DNA of 39,798 nucleotides from Actinomycetes bacterium (GCA_029782025.1 JAKOVR010000194.1:1-39798); one strand, 5' to 3'. Counted from the first letter of the stretch, positions 1 to 7,611 are shown. The notes: generated from the sequence alone by a model not told the origin. Numbers and translations: made by a program.

Positions 1-32
1 ATTGTTCGCGAACGCGAACAATTCGCACCCAC
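1..32. repeat. Palindromic hairpin element, copy A, cut by the window edge
   Basis: Bases 1-10 are the exact reverse complement of 13-22 around a central AA. The right arm continues with TTCGCACCCAC (22-32), which matches the outer right arm of the hairpins at 19515 and 32817. Only the inner half of the left arm lies in the window, so the bases just left of position 1 should read GTGGGTGCGA. It sits after the stop of the flavoprotein gene and could also act as a terminator, although no T-run follows. Confidence 0.6.
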
Positions 33-59
33 GGGGAGGCACGCACCAGGGGACACCGG

Positions 60-1301
60 TCAGTCGGGGAAGGTGGCGCCGGGGCCGGTGAACATGCCGC
101 GGTGCCAGCGGGAGGGGGTGAGGACCAGAGCCCGGGGGTAGTCCTCGAAGAGCCAGCGGGCGAAGTTGCGCCGTGTCCACGGCGACAGGCCGGCCAGCCA
201 GATGGCCGACCGGGCCCCCTTGCGGTGGGACATGGCCCGGGCCAGGGTCGAGGCCATGCCGTGGTCGGCCACCAGGTGGTGGCGCACGGTGGCCTCGTAG
301 ACCTCGCCGGCGTGGGGGTGGTCGTGGAACCCATGGGCGGCGATCGCCTCGGCGGCCCAGCGACCGGTGGCCAGCGCCTGTCCGATCCCTTCGCCGGTGA
401 GGGCGTCGGCCACGGCGGCGGCGTCGCCGGCGAAGAGCACCCGCCCGTGGGTGAGCGGGTGCGACCCCACGGCGGCCGGGATCGGCCAGGCCTTGTGCGG
501 CCCCTCGGGCTCGGCGTCGGGCCCCAGCACGGCGCGGATGTGCGGGCGGGCGAGGATCTCGGGCCACAGCGCCTTCATGGCCGCGGTGGGCCACCGCCCG
601 CCCCGCAGGATCCCGAACCCGACGTTGGCGGTGCCGTCGGCCAGGGGGAACGACCAGGCGTAGCCGGGCAGGAAGTCGGGCTCGAACCAGGCGTAGAGAT
701 CCGAGGCGGCGGCCGGGCCGACGTTGCGCACGTACTGGCGGAAGGCGTGCCACTCCCCGAGGTAGGGCTCGCCCCGGTGCGCCCCGGTGGGCAGGGCGCC
801 GACCAGCTTTCGCACCGGCGACCACATGCCGTCGGCCGCCACCACCCAGGCCGCCCGCAGCTCGGTGCCGTCGGCCAGGCCGAGCACCACCCGGTCGTCG
901 TGGGCGGCGGCCCGCTGCACGGCGGACCCGGCGCCGGCCCGCACGTCCACCCCGGCGCTCCCGGCCAGGGCGAGCAGGGCGGCGTCGAGCTCCACCCGCC
1001 GGGCCACGGCGGCAAACGCGCCCGGGCCGGACGGCAACGGCAGCTCGATGAGGCGCCGGGACGGCGAGCCCACGAAGGCGCGCCCGACCTCGGTCCACGA
1101 CGGCACGGCGGCGGGGGAGAAGCCGAGGTCGGCCAGCTCCCGCAGGGCCCAGGTGGTGAGGCCGTCGCCGCAGCACTTGTCGCGCGGGAACCCCGCCTTG
1201 TCGACGAGCACCACCGAACGGCCGGCCCGGGCCAGCGTCAGCGCCGCCGCGCTGCCGGCGGGGCCGCCGCCGACGACGACGACATCGACGCTCTCGGTCA
1301 C
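60..1301 (-). CDS. FAD-dependent oxidoreductase, geranylgeranyl reductase family
   Basis: A 413-residue flavoprotein of the geranylgeranyl reductase/menaquinone reductase family, which reduces isoprenoid double bonds on lipids or quinones. The N-terminus has the dinucleotide-binding GGGPAGSAAA motif (residues 11-20), followed by FPRDKCCGDGL, the family's conserved Cys-Gly segment. A second FAD motif, LFAGDAA followed by LTGEGIGQAL, lies around residues 290-310. The length is normal for the family. The start is GTG, six bases after a TAGGGT box, so translation is probably leaderless. It follows the EAL gene on the same strand after 23 bases. The overall pattern is like mycobacterial MenJ, which saturates a menaquinone isoprene unit, but the substrate cannot be settled from sequence. 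Confidence 0.85.
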   Translation of the reverse strand: MTESVDVVVVGGGPAGSAAALTLARAGRSVVLVDKAGFPRDKCCGDGLTTWALRELADLGFSPAAVPSWTEVGRAFVGSPSRRLIELPLPSGPGAFAAVARRVELDAALLALAGSAGVDVRAGAGSAVQRAAAHDDRVVLGLADGTELRAAWVVAADGMWSPVRKLVGALPTGAHRGEPYLGEWHAFRQYVRNVGPAAASDLYAWFEPDFLPGYAWSFPLADGTANVGFGILRGGRWPTAAMKALWPEILARPHIRAVLGPDAEPEGPHKAWPIPAAVGSHPLTHGRVLFAGDAAAVADALTGEGIGQALATGRWAAEAIAAHGFHDHPHAGEVYEATVRHHLVADHGMASTLARAMSHRKGARSAIWLAGLSPWTRRNFARWLFEDYPRALVLTPSRWHRGMFTGPGATFPD

Positions 1302-1307
1302 CCCCGC

Positions 1308-1313
1308 ACCCTA
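1308..1313 (-). promoter_or_regulatory. -10 box TAGGGT for leaderless flavoprotein gene
   Basis: TAGGGT on the minus strand ends six bases before the GTG at 1301. That spacing puts the transcription start at or next to the start codon. Confidence 0.5.
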
Positions 1314-1324
1314 GAGGGGTGGGG

Positions 1325-2773
1325 TCAGGATCCCGAACCCGGGAGCACGGCGCTCGGGTCCCACTCGGGGTTCTCCGGCTCGCCGCCCCGCAGCCGGTTG
1401 GCGATGCTGGAGGCCTTCTCGGGGCGGCCGTAGAGGAACCCCTGGCACAGGTCGACGCCCAAACCGGCGAGCACCGACGCCTGCTCTTCTCGCTCCACGC
1501 CCTCGGCGATGGTGATGAGCTCGAGGTCGTGGGCCAGGGCGACCATGTGCTTGATGATGGTCTGGTCCTCGGGGTTGTCGAGCATGTCCTTCACGAACGC
1601 CCGGTCGACCCGCATGATGTCGAGCTTGATCTCGCGCAGGTACGACAGCGTGGACGTGCCGGTGCCGAAGTCGTCGAGGCCGAGCTTGACGCCCATCTCC
1701 TTGAGCTCCCGCAGGGAGGTCCAGGTGGCGTGCCGGTTGTAGCGCAGCGTGGCCTCGGTGATGTCGAGGCACAGCTGCCACGGCTGCACGCCGGTGGAGG
1801 CCAGGCTCTGTTGCACGCCGGCGGTGAAGTTGGCGTGGCCGATCTGGCGGGCGCCGAGGTTGCAGGTGATGAACAGCGGCCGGTGTTCGGGGAACTGGTG
1901 CATCCACTCGGCGGCCTGGCGGCACGCTTCGCCGATGACCCAGTGGCCGACCTGGGCGCTCATGCCGCTCTTCTCGAGCAGGGGCATGAACTCGCTGGGG
2001 TACAGGAGGCCGAGGTTGGACACGCTCGGCGACTTGAGGCGGATCAGCGCCTCGACCCCGATCATCTCCCGGTTGTCGGCCTGCACGATGGGCTGGTAGA
2101 CGAGGACGAACTCGTTGTCGACGAGGGCCTGGTGCAGCCGCTCCTCGTCGATCCGGGTGGAGTGCATGGCCCGCTTGGTCTCGTCGTGGACGTGCCAGCT
2201 CCCGCTGCCCTCCTCCCGCGCCTTGACGAGGGCGTCGTGGGCGTCGCGGATCCAGTGGTCGATCGAGTCGTAGTTGTCGGCCGAGAGCGCGCCGCCCACG
2301 TACGACTCGATCACGATGGTGTCGTGACCGACGTCGACGGGGGGTTGGAGCAACTCGAGGAGGAACGCGGCGATCTCGTTGGCCAGGTTGGGGTTGCTCA
2401 ACTGCTCGAACACCAGCCCGAACTCGGTGCCGATGTAGCGGAACACCTTGGTGTTGGGCACGTCGATCGTGGCGATGCGCTGGCCGATCTGGCGGAGCAC
2501 GTCGTCGCCGACATCGGGCCCGTAGCTGTCGTTGATGTCGTCGATCAGCCCGGCGGCGACGAAGAACACCGCGGCCCGGGTGCTCGACGCCTTGCTCCGC
2601 CCCCACGCCTCGCTGGACCAGTGCGGGAGGTGTCGGCGGTCGTGCAGCCCGGTGACGGGGTCGCGGCCTTCGTCGGCGCTCTCGACGTTCGTGGACGGGG
2701 CGGCGCGGCCCATGAGCCGCGACAGGCGGCCCGAAACGGAGCCGCCGGTGTCGGTCACTGGAGTCTGGGTCAT
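1325..2773 (-). CDS. EAL-domain cyclic-di-GMP phosphodiesterase with degenerate GGDEF domain
   Basis: A 482-residue cytosolic signalling protein. Residues ~38-165 look like a GGDEF domain, but the signature is IGTEF (114-118) rather than GGDEF, so cyclase activity is unlikely. Residues ~210-470 form an EAL domain: EALIR (241-245, metal-binding Glu), N305, E340 in LDITE, and the DDFGTG loop (367-372). A later Lys-Asp segment, AEGVE and LCQGFLYG are also present. All the usual catalytic residues seem intact, so hydrolysis of c-di-GMP to pGpG is expected. No transmembrane or sensory domain is visible. The ATG is preceded by an AGGGAGA ribosome site. The flavoprotein gene lies 23 bases downstream. 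Confidence 0.9.
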   Translation of the reverse strand: MTQTPVTDTGGSVSGRLSRLMGRAAPSTNVESADEGRDPVTGLHDRRHLPHWSSEAWGRSKASSTRAAVFFVAAGLIDDINDSYGPDVGDDVLRQIGQRIATIDVPNTKVFRYIGTEFGLVFEQLSNPNLANEIAAFLLELLQPPVDVGHDTIVIESYVGGALSADNYDSIDHWIRDAHDALVKAREEGSGSWHVHDETKRAMHSTRIDEERLHQALVDNEFVLVYQPIVQADNREMIGVEALIRLKSPSVSNLGLLYPSEFMPLLEKSGMSAQVGHWVIGEACRQAAEWMHQFPEHRPLFITCNLGARQIGHANFTAGVQQSLASTGVQPWQLCLDITEATLRYNRHATWTSLRELKEMGVKLGLDDFGTGTSTLSYLREIKLDIMRVDRAFVKDMLDNPEDQTIIKHMVALAHDLELITIAEGVEREEQASVLAGLGVDLCQGFLYGRPEKASSIANRLRGGEPENPEWDPSAVLPGSGS

Positions 2774-2821
2774 CTGTCTCCCTGGATGAGTGGCCTTGCC
2801 CGAGCCGCTCGTACAGGGGAC

Positions 2822-2827
2822 ATGCTA
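2822..2827 (-). promoter_or_regulatory. Possible -10 box TAGCAT for the EAL gene
   Basis: TAGCAT on the minus strand lies 48 bases before the ATG at 2773, leaving a short leader with an AGGGAGA Shine-Dalgarno. The 88-base gap 2774-2861 also holds a GC-rich inverted repeat (GGCGC...GCGCC, about 2830-2850) that may end transcription of the upstream gene. Confidence 0.3.
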
Positions 2828-2861
2828 GGCGCGCCGGCGAGGCGCCGCGGGAGGGGCCGAC

Positions 2862-3596
2862 TCAGTCGTAGGCGGCGAGACGGTTCTGGACCTTGGCCAG
2901 GAGGCGGGCCAGCTCGCTGTTGTCGCCCTTGTCGCTCGAGAGGGCGAGCTCGGTGGCCGCGCTCGACTTCATGATGTCGTCGGCGGTGTGGACGTCCTCG
3001 ATCTCTTTGATCAAGCTGTTGTTGCCGAACGAGAACGCCTTGGGCGCCTCGGCCACCGGTTCGGGTTCGGGCTCGGGCTCGGGCAGCGGCTCGAAGTCGA
3101 GCTCGATCGCTTCTTCCTCGGGCTCGGCCAGCGGCTCGAACTCGAAGGTCGGGAGCGGTTCGTACTCCTCGGCCTCGGCCTCTTCCTCTTCCTCGAAGGT
3201 GAGATCGCCGAACTCGTCGACGGCCGCCTCTTCGTACCACTCCTCCTCGGCCTCTTCCTCTTCGGCCTCGTCCTCCGGCGGGGTCCAGGCGGCGAGCGGC
3301 TCGCCGCCGCCCCAGCTCGGCAGGGGAGCGGCGTCGTCGTCGTCCGCGGCGACCGGCTCCCACTCCTCCTCGGCCTCCTCCGGCTCCGCCACCTTGGTCT
3401 TGGTGCGGGCGGGACGCCGCTCCGGGGCCTCGAGGAAGTCGTCGGATCCTCCGCCCGAGCGCATGAGGAACACGGCCCCGGCCACGGCCAGCACGAGCGC
3501 CCCGGCGCCGACGGCCGCATTGCCGCTGACGATCAGCAGGACGCCCAGGACGCCGAGGACGGCCAGTCCGATCATCACCTTGGGGTTGTTGCCCAC
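2862..3596 (-). CDS. Acidic membrane protein of unknown function
   Basis: A 244-residue protein I do not recognise. The N-terminus has two hydrophobic segments (about residues 7-24 and 27-45), probably a membrane hairpin. A very acidic, low-complexity region follows (residues ~70-190), rich in Glu, Pro and Trp with runs such as EEEEEAEAEE and PEPEPEPEP. The C-terminal ~50 residues (KAFSFGNNSLIKEIEDVHTADDIMKSSAA...) look folded and may carry the conserved function. The GTG start is supported by a GGAGGT site nine bases upstream. The 177-base gap upstream (3597-3773) contains an unusually A/T-rich patch with a possible TTTGGA/GATAGA promoter. The gene reads toward the EAL gene; whether they share a transcript is unclear. 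Confidence 0.75.
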   Translation of the reverse strand: MGNNPKVMIGLAVLGVLGVLLIVSGNAAVGAGALVLAVAGAVFLMRSGGGSDDFLEAPERRPARTKTKVAEPEEAEEEWEPVAADDDDAAPLPSWGGGEPLAAWTPPEDEAEEEEAEEEWYEEAAVDEFGDLTFEEEEEAEAEEYEPLPTFEFEPLAEPEEEAIELDFEPLPEPEPEPEPVAEAPKAFSFGNNSLIKEIEDVHTADDIMKSSAATELALSSDKGDNSELARLLAKVQNRLAAYD

Positions 3597-3756
3597 TTGC
3601 TTCTACCTCCGCGGACGAGCTTCGAGCCCTTCCGAGCGACGCGTCCAGTCTCTATCGGCACCCGATCCGGGATCCAAAGCGGAAAAAGGGCGAGTCTTTC
3701 GGATCATTTCGGGTAGTGCCGTACGCCGCCGGTCCGGCCGGCGCACACTATCGCTT

Positions 3757-3770
3757 CGAGCGAACGCTCG
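3757..3770. repeat. Short perfect inverted repeat after the isomerase gene
   Basis: CGAGCG and CGCTCG flank a central AA, just past the isomerase stop at 3774. The stem is only 6 bp and lacks a T-run, so it is a weak terminator candidate or a protein-binding palindrome. Confidence 0.35.
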
Positions 3771-3773
3771 CCG

Positions 3774-4664
3774 TCACCAGGGCGATCCGAAGCCGGCGGC
3801 CTCGGCGGCCGCAGCCGCGGCTTCGGCTTCCTCCTTGGCCTTCCGGGCGTCCTCCTCGATCTCGGCGAAGAGGTCGACCATCGCCTGCACGGCGCGGGGC
3901 ACCGCCCGCTCGTAGCCCTCGTCCTCGATGGCCGGGCCCACGAGCTCGAGCTCGAAGGTCCCGGTGTAGCCGGTGTCGAGCAAGTGGCGCACGATGCGCT
4001 TGAGGGGGAGGTCGCCGTCGCCGGGCACGAGGCGGTCGGGGGTGGTGCGGGTGTTGAGCCGGAGGTCGCTCACGTGCACCAGCCCGATGGCCCGCACGTT
4101 GGCTTCCACCACGCCGGTGAGGTTGCGTTCGTTCCAACACGTCGTGACCTCCATCACGACGCCCATGTCGCAGCGCCAGCCGAGCTCGAGCGCGTCGCGA
4201 AGGGTGTGCAGGAAGCTCACGTCGGCCCGCAACGGGTTGGTGGGCTCGAGGCAGACGAAGAGGCCCTCCCGCTCCGCTTCGGCCGCCATCCCCTGGGTGA
4301 CGTCGTGGAAGGCGTCGGCGGCCATCTCCCACGACAGCCCGCCGGAGGTGCCGGTGGTGATCGTGCACACCTCGGGCCGGATGGCGATGGCGGCGTCCAT
4401 GAACTGCCCCATCTCCAGGCGTTGGGCCGGCCAGCTGTCTGGATCGCTCAGGTCGTAGGCGCCGACCTGCAGCAGGCTGACCACCGTGATGCCGGCGTCG
4501 CTCAGCCGGCGGGCGAGGTCGGCGTAGCCCGTCTCGCCGAGCCCGCCGAGCTTGTGCATGCTGAGACCGACGCGGTCGATCCCGGCGGACTCGAAGAAGG
4601 CGAGATCCTGGTCGAGGGTCCAGTTCCAGGTGGAGACCTGGCTCACCGAGAGGCGGGGATCCAT
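3774..4664 (-). CDS. Sugar phosphate isomerase/epimerase family protein (TIM barrel)
   Basis: A 296-residue protein of the xylose-isomerase-like TIM barrel (AP endonuclease 2) superfamily, which isomerises or epimerises sugars or related polyols at a metal centre. Barrel strands ending in likely metal ligands are visible: the Glu of VCLEPTNPL, the Asp of CDMGVVMEV, the His of LVHVSDLRLN and the Glu of FELELVGP. An alanine-rich, charged tail ends the protein. I chose the ATG at 4664; a TTG at 4670 is an alternative. Only six bases separate this start from the stop of the DUF983 gene, so the two are likely cotranscribed. The substrate is unknown. Confidence 0.8.
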   Translation of the reverse strand: MDPRLSVSQVSTWNWTLDQDLAFFESAGIDRVGLSMHKLGGLGETGYADLARRLSDAGITVVSLLQVGAYDLSDPDSWPAQRLEMGQFMDAAIAIRPEVCTITTGTSGGLSWEMAADAFHDVTQGMAAEAEREGLFVCLEPTNPLRADVSFLHTLRDALELGWRCDMGVVMEVTTCWNERNLTGVVEANVRAIGLVHVSDLRLNTRTTPDRLVPGDGDLPLKRIVRHLLDTGYTGTFELELVGPAIEDEGYERAVPRAVQAMVDLFAEIEEDARKAKEEAEAAAAAAEAAGFGSPW

Positions 4665-4670
4665 GCCCAA

Positions 4671-5165
4671 CTATCGCACCTCGCCGCTGTCCTGTTCGTC
4701 CGACCCGCGATCGCCGTCGCCGTCGGCGTCGCCGAGCTCGCCGGGCCGGAGCGGGTTCACGGCCAGGTCGAAGGCCAGCCAGATCGTCTTGCTGAACGGG
4801 TAGAAGAGCACGGGCACGCCGATGGCCGTGGCGGCGCAGGCGACGAGCAGCTTCCCGGCGTCGATGTTGGGGTAGGTGAGGAGCGACGTGCCGAGCAGCA
4901 CCACCAGCAGCGTGCCGAAGCTCACGATGGTGTTGATGCCGAGGTCGCCGCTCCAGTGCCCGGCCTCGCGCTGGAACCGCAGGCCGCAGCCTGGGCATCG
5001 CGGCAGCATGGTGAACCAGTGGCGGAAGATCCGTCGGGCCCCGCACAAGGGGCAGCGGCGCGTGAGCGCCCGCCGGGCCAGCGTGCCCCGGGGCGGGACC
5101 GCCGCCGGGTCGGTCGGGTCGGTCGGGTCGGTCGGGTCGGCCGGGTCGGAGATCGGAGGGGGCAC
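4671..5165 (-). CDS. DUF983 family zinc-ribbon membrane protein
   Basis: A 164-residue protein beginning with a repetitive (Asp-Pro-Thr)n leader. A zinc ribbon follows: CPLC (Cys38, Cys41) and CPGC (Cys57, Cys60), the second within LPRCPGCGLRFQREAGHWSGD, a typical DUF983 segment. Two transmembrane helices follow (about residues 76-96 and 103-123), then an acidic tail. The GTG start lies five bases after the stop of the SH3 lipoprotein gene, so translation is probably coupled. The family function is not known; members are small membrane proteins often near respiratory or envelope genes. Confidence 0.8.
   Translation of the reverse strand: MPPPISDPADPTDPTDPTDPAAVPPRGTLARRALTRRCPLCGARRIFRHWFTMLPRCPGCGLRFQREAGHWSGDLGINTIVSFGTLLVVLLGTSLLTYPNIDAGKLLVACAATAIGVPVLFYPFSKTIWLAFDLAVNPLRPGELGDADGDGDRGSDEQDSGEVR
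5107..5142. repeat. 9-bp tandem repeat inside the DUF983 gene
   Basis: The unit GGGTCGGTC occurs three times in a row from 5107, then in slightly changed form. It encodes the Asp-Pro-Thr repeat at the N-terminus of the DUF983 protein and could vary in copy number between strains. Confidence 0.75.
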
Positions 5166-5170
5166 GGCGC

Positions 5171-5620
5171 TCAGCAGGCGGGGATCTTCCCCGGGGCGTC
5201 GAGATCGGCCCCGAGCTCCAGGTAGCGGACGCTGACGTAGCCGGTCTTGCCGTCGTAGGTGACCTTGGCCCAGCGCTCGTCCTTCTTCTCCGCCCGCGTC
5301 ACCGACTCGCCCTTGGCGACGCAGGTGATGAGGATCGTGCTCCCGCTCGGGATCTTCCCTGCCGGCGTGCCCTTGGTGTCGGGGGTCGGCCGGATGTTCA
5401 CCGTCTCGGCCACGGTGTACGGGCCGGCCCCGCCGGCCAGCGGGATGGTGGCGGGCGCGGCCGTGGTGGCCGGCGCGGCGGTGGCGGTGGTCGCCGTGGC
5501 GGTGTCGGACCCGCCGCCGAGCACACCGCACCCGCTGGTGGCGAGCACGGGGACGAGGGCGGCGAGGGCGAGGGCCAGGGCGCCGGGCACGGTCGGGCGG
5601 CGGGCGGGGAACAGCGGCAT
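5171..5620 (-). CDS. Secreted SH3-domain protein, probable lipoprotein
   Basis: A 149-residue exported protein. The N-terminus has a basic start, a hydrophobic stretch and LATSGC (Cys31), an imperfect lipobox. An Ala/Thr-rich linker (residues ~37-62) leads to a bacterial SH3-like domain (residues ~68-142): YTVAETVNIRPTPDTKGTPAGKIPSG..., with WAKVTYDGKTGYVSVRYL near the end. Such domains bind cell-wall peptides. The ATG lies six bases after a CATACT box, so it is probably leaderless. It heads a compact minus-strand run with the DUF983 and isomerase genes and is divergent from the acyl-CoA dehydrogenase. Confidence 0.8.
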   Translation of the reverse strand: MPLFPARRPTVPGALALALAALVPVLATSGCGVLGGGSDTATATTATAAPATTAAPATIPLAGGAGPYTVAETVNIRPTPDTKGTPAGKIPSGSTILITCVAKGESVTRAEKKDERWAKVTYDGKTGYVSVRYLELGADLDAPGKIPAC

Positions 5621-5626
5621 CGGGCC

Positions 5627-5632
5627 AGTATG
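5627..5632 (-). promoter_or_regulatory. -10 box CATACT for the SH3 lipoprotein operon
   Basis: CATACT on the minus strand lies six bases before the ATG at 5620, fitting a leaderless transcript. Confidence 0.45.
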
Positions 5633-5633
5633 C

Positions 5634-5694
5634 CCGAACCCCGGCCGAACCCCGGCGGGCCGCTCCGTTCGGCCGGGGCTGGCCCCGGCCGAAC
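5634..5694. repeat. Clustered 12-mer repeats in a divergent promoter region
   Basis: The 12-mer CCCCGGCCGAAC occurs at 5639-5650 and 5683-5694, and its exact reverse complement at 5667-5678. The last two form a perfect 12-bp stem with a CTGG loop. An 11-bp unit CCGAACCCCGG is also directly repeated at 5634-5655. The cluster ends exactly where the KstR-type operator begins. It may be a binding site array or a structured leader for the minus-strand operon. Confidence 0.6.
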
Positions 5695-5710
5695 TAGAAC
5701 GGGTTACAAT
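5695..5710 (+). promoter_or_regulatory. KstR-type operator overlapping the acyl-CoA dehydrogenase -10 box
   Basis: TAGAACGGGTTACA (5695-5708) fits the published KstR consensus TnnAACnnGTTnnA at every fixed position. It overlaps a TACAAT -10 box (5705-5710) lying seven bases before the GTG start at 5718. A bound repressor would therefore block polymerase. The regulator gene is the next one downstream. Confidence 0.7.
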
Positions 5711-5717
5711 CTCGCTC

Positions 5718-6944
5718 GTGGACGTGCGTGATTCGGAGGAGGAAGCCGCGTTCCGGGCCGAGGCCCGCCAGTGGCTCGAAGCGCACGCCCCCGAGCGGGG
5801 AGGCCCCGACGACTGGTCCCGCCGGTTCTGGGATCCGGGCGCCGACTGGACGGAGCTGGTCGACCGGTGCCGCCAGTGGCAGCGGGAGCTCTTTGACGCG
5901 GGGTGGGCCGGCGTGTCCTACCCGCAGGCCTTCGGGGGCCGCGGCGGCACCTCGATGGAGGAGCTGATCTTCAACCAGGAGGCGGCCCGACGCGGCGTGA
6001 TGATGGGACCCTTCGCGGTCGCGCTCACCATGGTCGGTCCGGCCATCCTCGAGTTCGGCACCCCGGCCCAGCGCGACCGCTTCGTGCCGGCCATGCTCCG
6101 CGGCGACGAGATCTGGGCGCAGCTGTTCTCCGAGCCCGGCTCCGGCTCGGACCTCGCCTCGCTCACCACCCGGGCCGTCCGCGACGGCGACGAGTTCGTC
6201 GTCGACGGCCAGAAGGTCTGGACCTCCCACGCCGACCACGCCGACTGGGCCATCCTCCTCGCCCGCACCGGCACGCCCGAGGACCGCCACCGCGGCATCA
6301 GCTACCTCCTGGTCGACATGCGCACCCCGGGCATCGAGGTGCGGCCGTTGCTGCAGATGACCGGGCAGCGCCACTTCAGCGAGGTGTTCCTGACCGGCGT
6401 CCGCGTCCCGGTGGTCAACGTGCTCGGCGGCCCCGACCACATCGGTGCTGGGTGGCGGGCGGCCATGCACACGCTCTCCAACGAGCGGGCGATGATCGGC
6501 GCCGCCTCCAACGAGGACGACCTGCGCGGCCTGGCCGAGCTGGCCCGGCTGCACGGCGTCATCGACCACCCGTCGGTGCGGCAAGGGATGGCGCGAGCCC
6601 ACGAGCGGGCCGGCATCCTGCGCTTCCTCGGGTACCGCCTGCAGACCGCCATCAGCCAGGGCCGTCCGCCGGGCCCGGAGACCTCGGTGCTGAAGCTGTT
6701 CTACAGCGACCACCTCAAGGCCGTCACCCAGCTGGCGCTGGAGATCCAGGGCGCGGCCGGGATGCTGGCGCCGGCCGCCGGCTCGGGGGTGGCCGCCGGT
6801 CCGGAGGGCTGGCCCGGCTGGTTCCACCTGCGCTTCCTCTACGCCCCGTCGTTGTCGATCGCCGGCGGCACGTCGGAGGTGCAGCGCGGGATCATCGGCG
6901 ACCGCGTCCTCCACCTCCCCGCCGAGCCGAAGGGGAGCCGGTAG
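5718..6944 (+). CDS. Acyl-CoA dehydrogenase
   Basis: A 408-residue FAD enzyme that introduces an alpha-beta double bond into an acyl-CoA. The sequence has the family's usual order: an N-terminal helical domain with PQAFGGRGGTSMEELIF, the beta domain signature LFSEPGSGSDLASL followed by DGQKVWTSHADHADWAILLART, and a C-terminal helical domain ending SIAGGTSEVQRGIIGDRVL. Its size and divergence resemble the actinobacterial FadE proteins of sterol side-chain oxidation. It has a KstR-type operator at its promoter and is followed 11 bases later by a KstR-like gene. The GTG start is chosen because it sits seven bases after TACAAT; upstream in-frame sequence has no homology. Whether it works alone or as part of a heteromer is not visible. 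Confidence 0.9.
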   Translation: MDVRDSEEEAAFRAEARQWLEAHAPERGGPDDWSRRFWDPGADWTELVDRCRQWQRELFDAGWAGVSYPQAFGGRGGTSMEELIFNQEAARRGVMMGPFAVALTMVGPAILEFGTPAQRDRFVPAMLRGDEIWAQLFSEPGSGSDLASLTTRAVRDGDEFVVDGQKVWTSHADHADWAILLARTGTPEDRHRGISYLLVDMRTPGIEVRPLLQMTGQRHFSEVFLTGVRVPVVNVLGGPDHIGAGWRAAMHTLSNERAMIGAASNEDDLRGLAELARLHGVIDHPSVRQGMARAHERAGILRFLGYRLQTAISQGRPPGPETSVLKLFYSDHLKAVTQLALEIQGAAGMLAPAAGSGVAAGPEGWPGWFHLRFLYAPSLSIAGGTSEVQRGIIGDRVLHLPAEPKGSR

Positions 6945-6947
6945 ATT
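6942..6947 (+). promoter_or_regulatory. -10 box TAGATT for the KstR-like gene
   Basis: TAGATT overlaps the acyl-CoA dehydrogenase stop codon and lies eight bases before the GTG at 6956. The regulator may thus have its own leaderless promoter as well as read-through from upstream. Confidence 0.4.
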
Positions 6948-6955
6948 CCGGCGGC

Positions 6956-7576
6956 GTGTCCATGGCCGAGCCCACCCGATCCGACGAGGCGCCGTCCCGC
7001 GCCGACCAGCTCACCAAGAGCCAGGCCGCCCGGCGGGAGCGCGCCATCGCCGCGGCCATGGAGCTGGCCCGCGAGGGCGGCTACGACGCCGTGCAGATGC
7101 GCGACGTGGCCCAACGGGCCGACATCGCCCTCGGCACGCTCTACCGCTACTTCTCCGGCAAGGACCACCTCCTCGCCGCCGCGCTGGCCGACTGGGTGGA
7201 GGAGCTCGAGCGTCGGGTCGCGGTGCGGCCGCCTCGGGGCGAGACGATCGCCGACCAGCTGGTCGACATCCTCCGGCGGGCCACCCGGGCCATGGAGAAG
7301 GAGCCCCAGCTGTCGGGTGCGGTCATCCGGGCCCTCTCGTGCCGCGACCCGCAGGTGATCGAGTGCCAGCAGGACGTGAGCAACGCCATGTTCCGCATCC
7401 AGTCCAGCGCCTTCCCCGACGACTTCGACCCGGTCATCCGCGCCCGGGCCACGAAGGCGCTCGGGCACGTATGGTTCTCCGCCCTGGTGGGCTGGGTGAA
7501 CGGGTGGGTCGGGATCACCGAGGCCGGCGACGAGCTGGCGTCGGCCGCCCACCTGATGCTCGACCACTACGCCTGA
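6956..7576 (+). CDS. TetR-family repressor, KstR-like
   Basis: A 206-residue TetR regulator. The N-terminal helix-turn-helix reads GGYDAVQMRDVAQRADIALGTLYRYFSGKDHLL. From memory of the mycobacterial protein this is close to KstR (GGYEAVQMRAVADRADVAVGTLYRYFPSK). The ligand domain also has similar segments: RATRAMEKEPQLSGAVIRAL versus KstR LNRAMQRNPLLTEAMTRA, and GHVWFSALVGWVNG versus SDVWLSNLLAWL. KstR represses sterol catabolism genes and is released by sterol-derived CoA thioesters. Two KstR-type operators lie in this window, at 5695 and 34914. The start is GTG at 6956; an ATG six bases later is possible. Confidence 0.75.
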   Translation: MSMAEPTRSDEAPSRADQLTKSQAARRERAIAAAMELAREGGYDAVQMRDVAQRADIALGTLYRYFSGKDHLLAAALADWVEELERRVAVRPPRGETIADQLVDILRRATRAMEKEPQLSGAVIRALSCRDPQVIECQQDVSNAMFRIQSSAFPDDFDPVIRARATKALGHVWFSALVGWVNGWVGITEAGDELASAAHLMLDHYA

Positions 7577-7611
7577 GCGGAGGGTGGCCGACCCGAGCCC
7601 GGCGGCCGATC

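Noticed and set aside
3..20. LexA/SOS box at the left edge
   Set aside because: The actinobacterial SOS box is GAACnnnnGTTC; here the half-sites face the other way, and the extended palindrome matches the hairpin family.
102..1433. Long plus-strand open frame opposite the flavoprotein gene
   Set aside because: Pro/Gly/Arg-rich shadow of high-GC coding sequence, with no known domain; the minus strand gives a clear FAD enzyme.
5107..5142. 9-bp tandem repeat as an origin or iteron
   Set aside because: It is in frame within the DUF983 gene, encoding Asp-Pro-Thr, with no AT-rich region or replication gene nearby.
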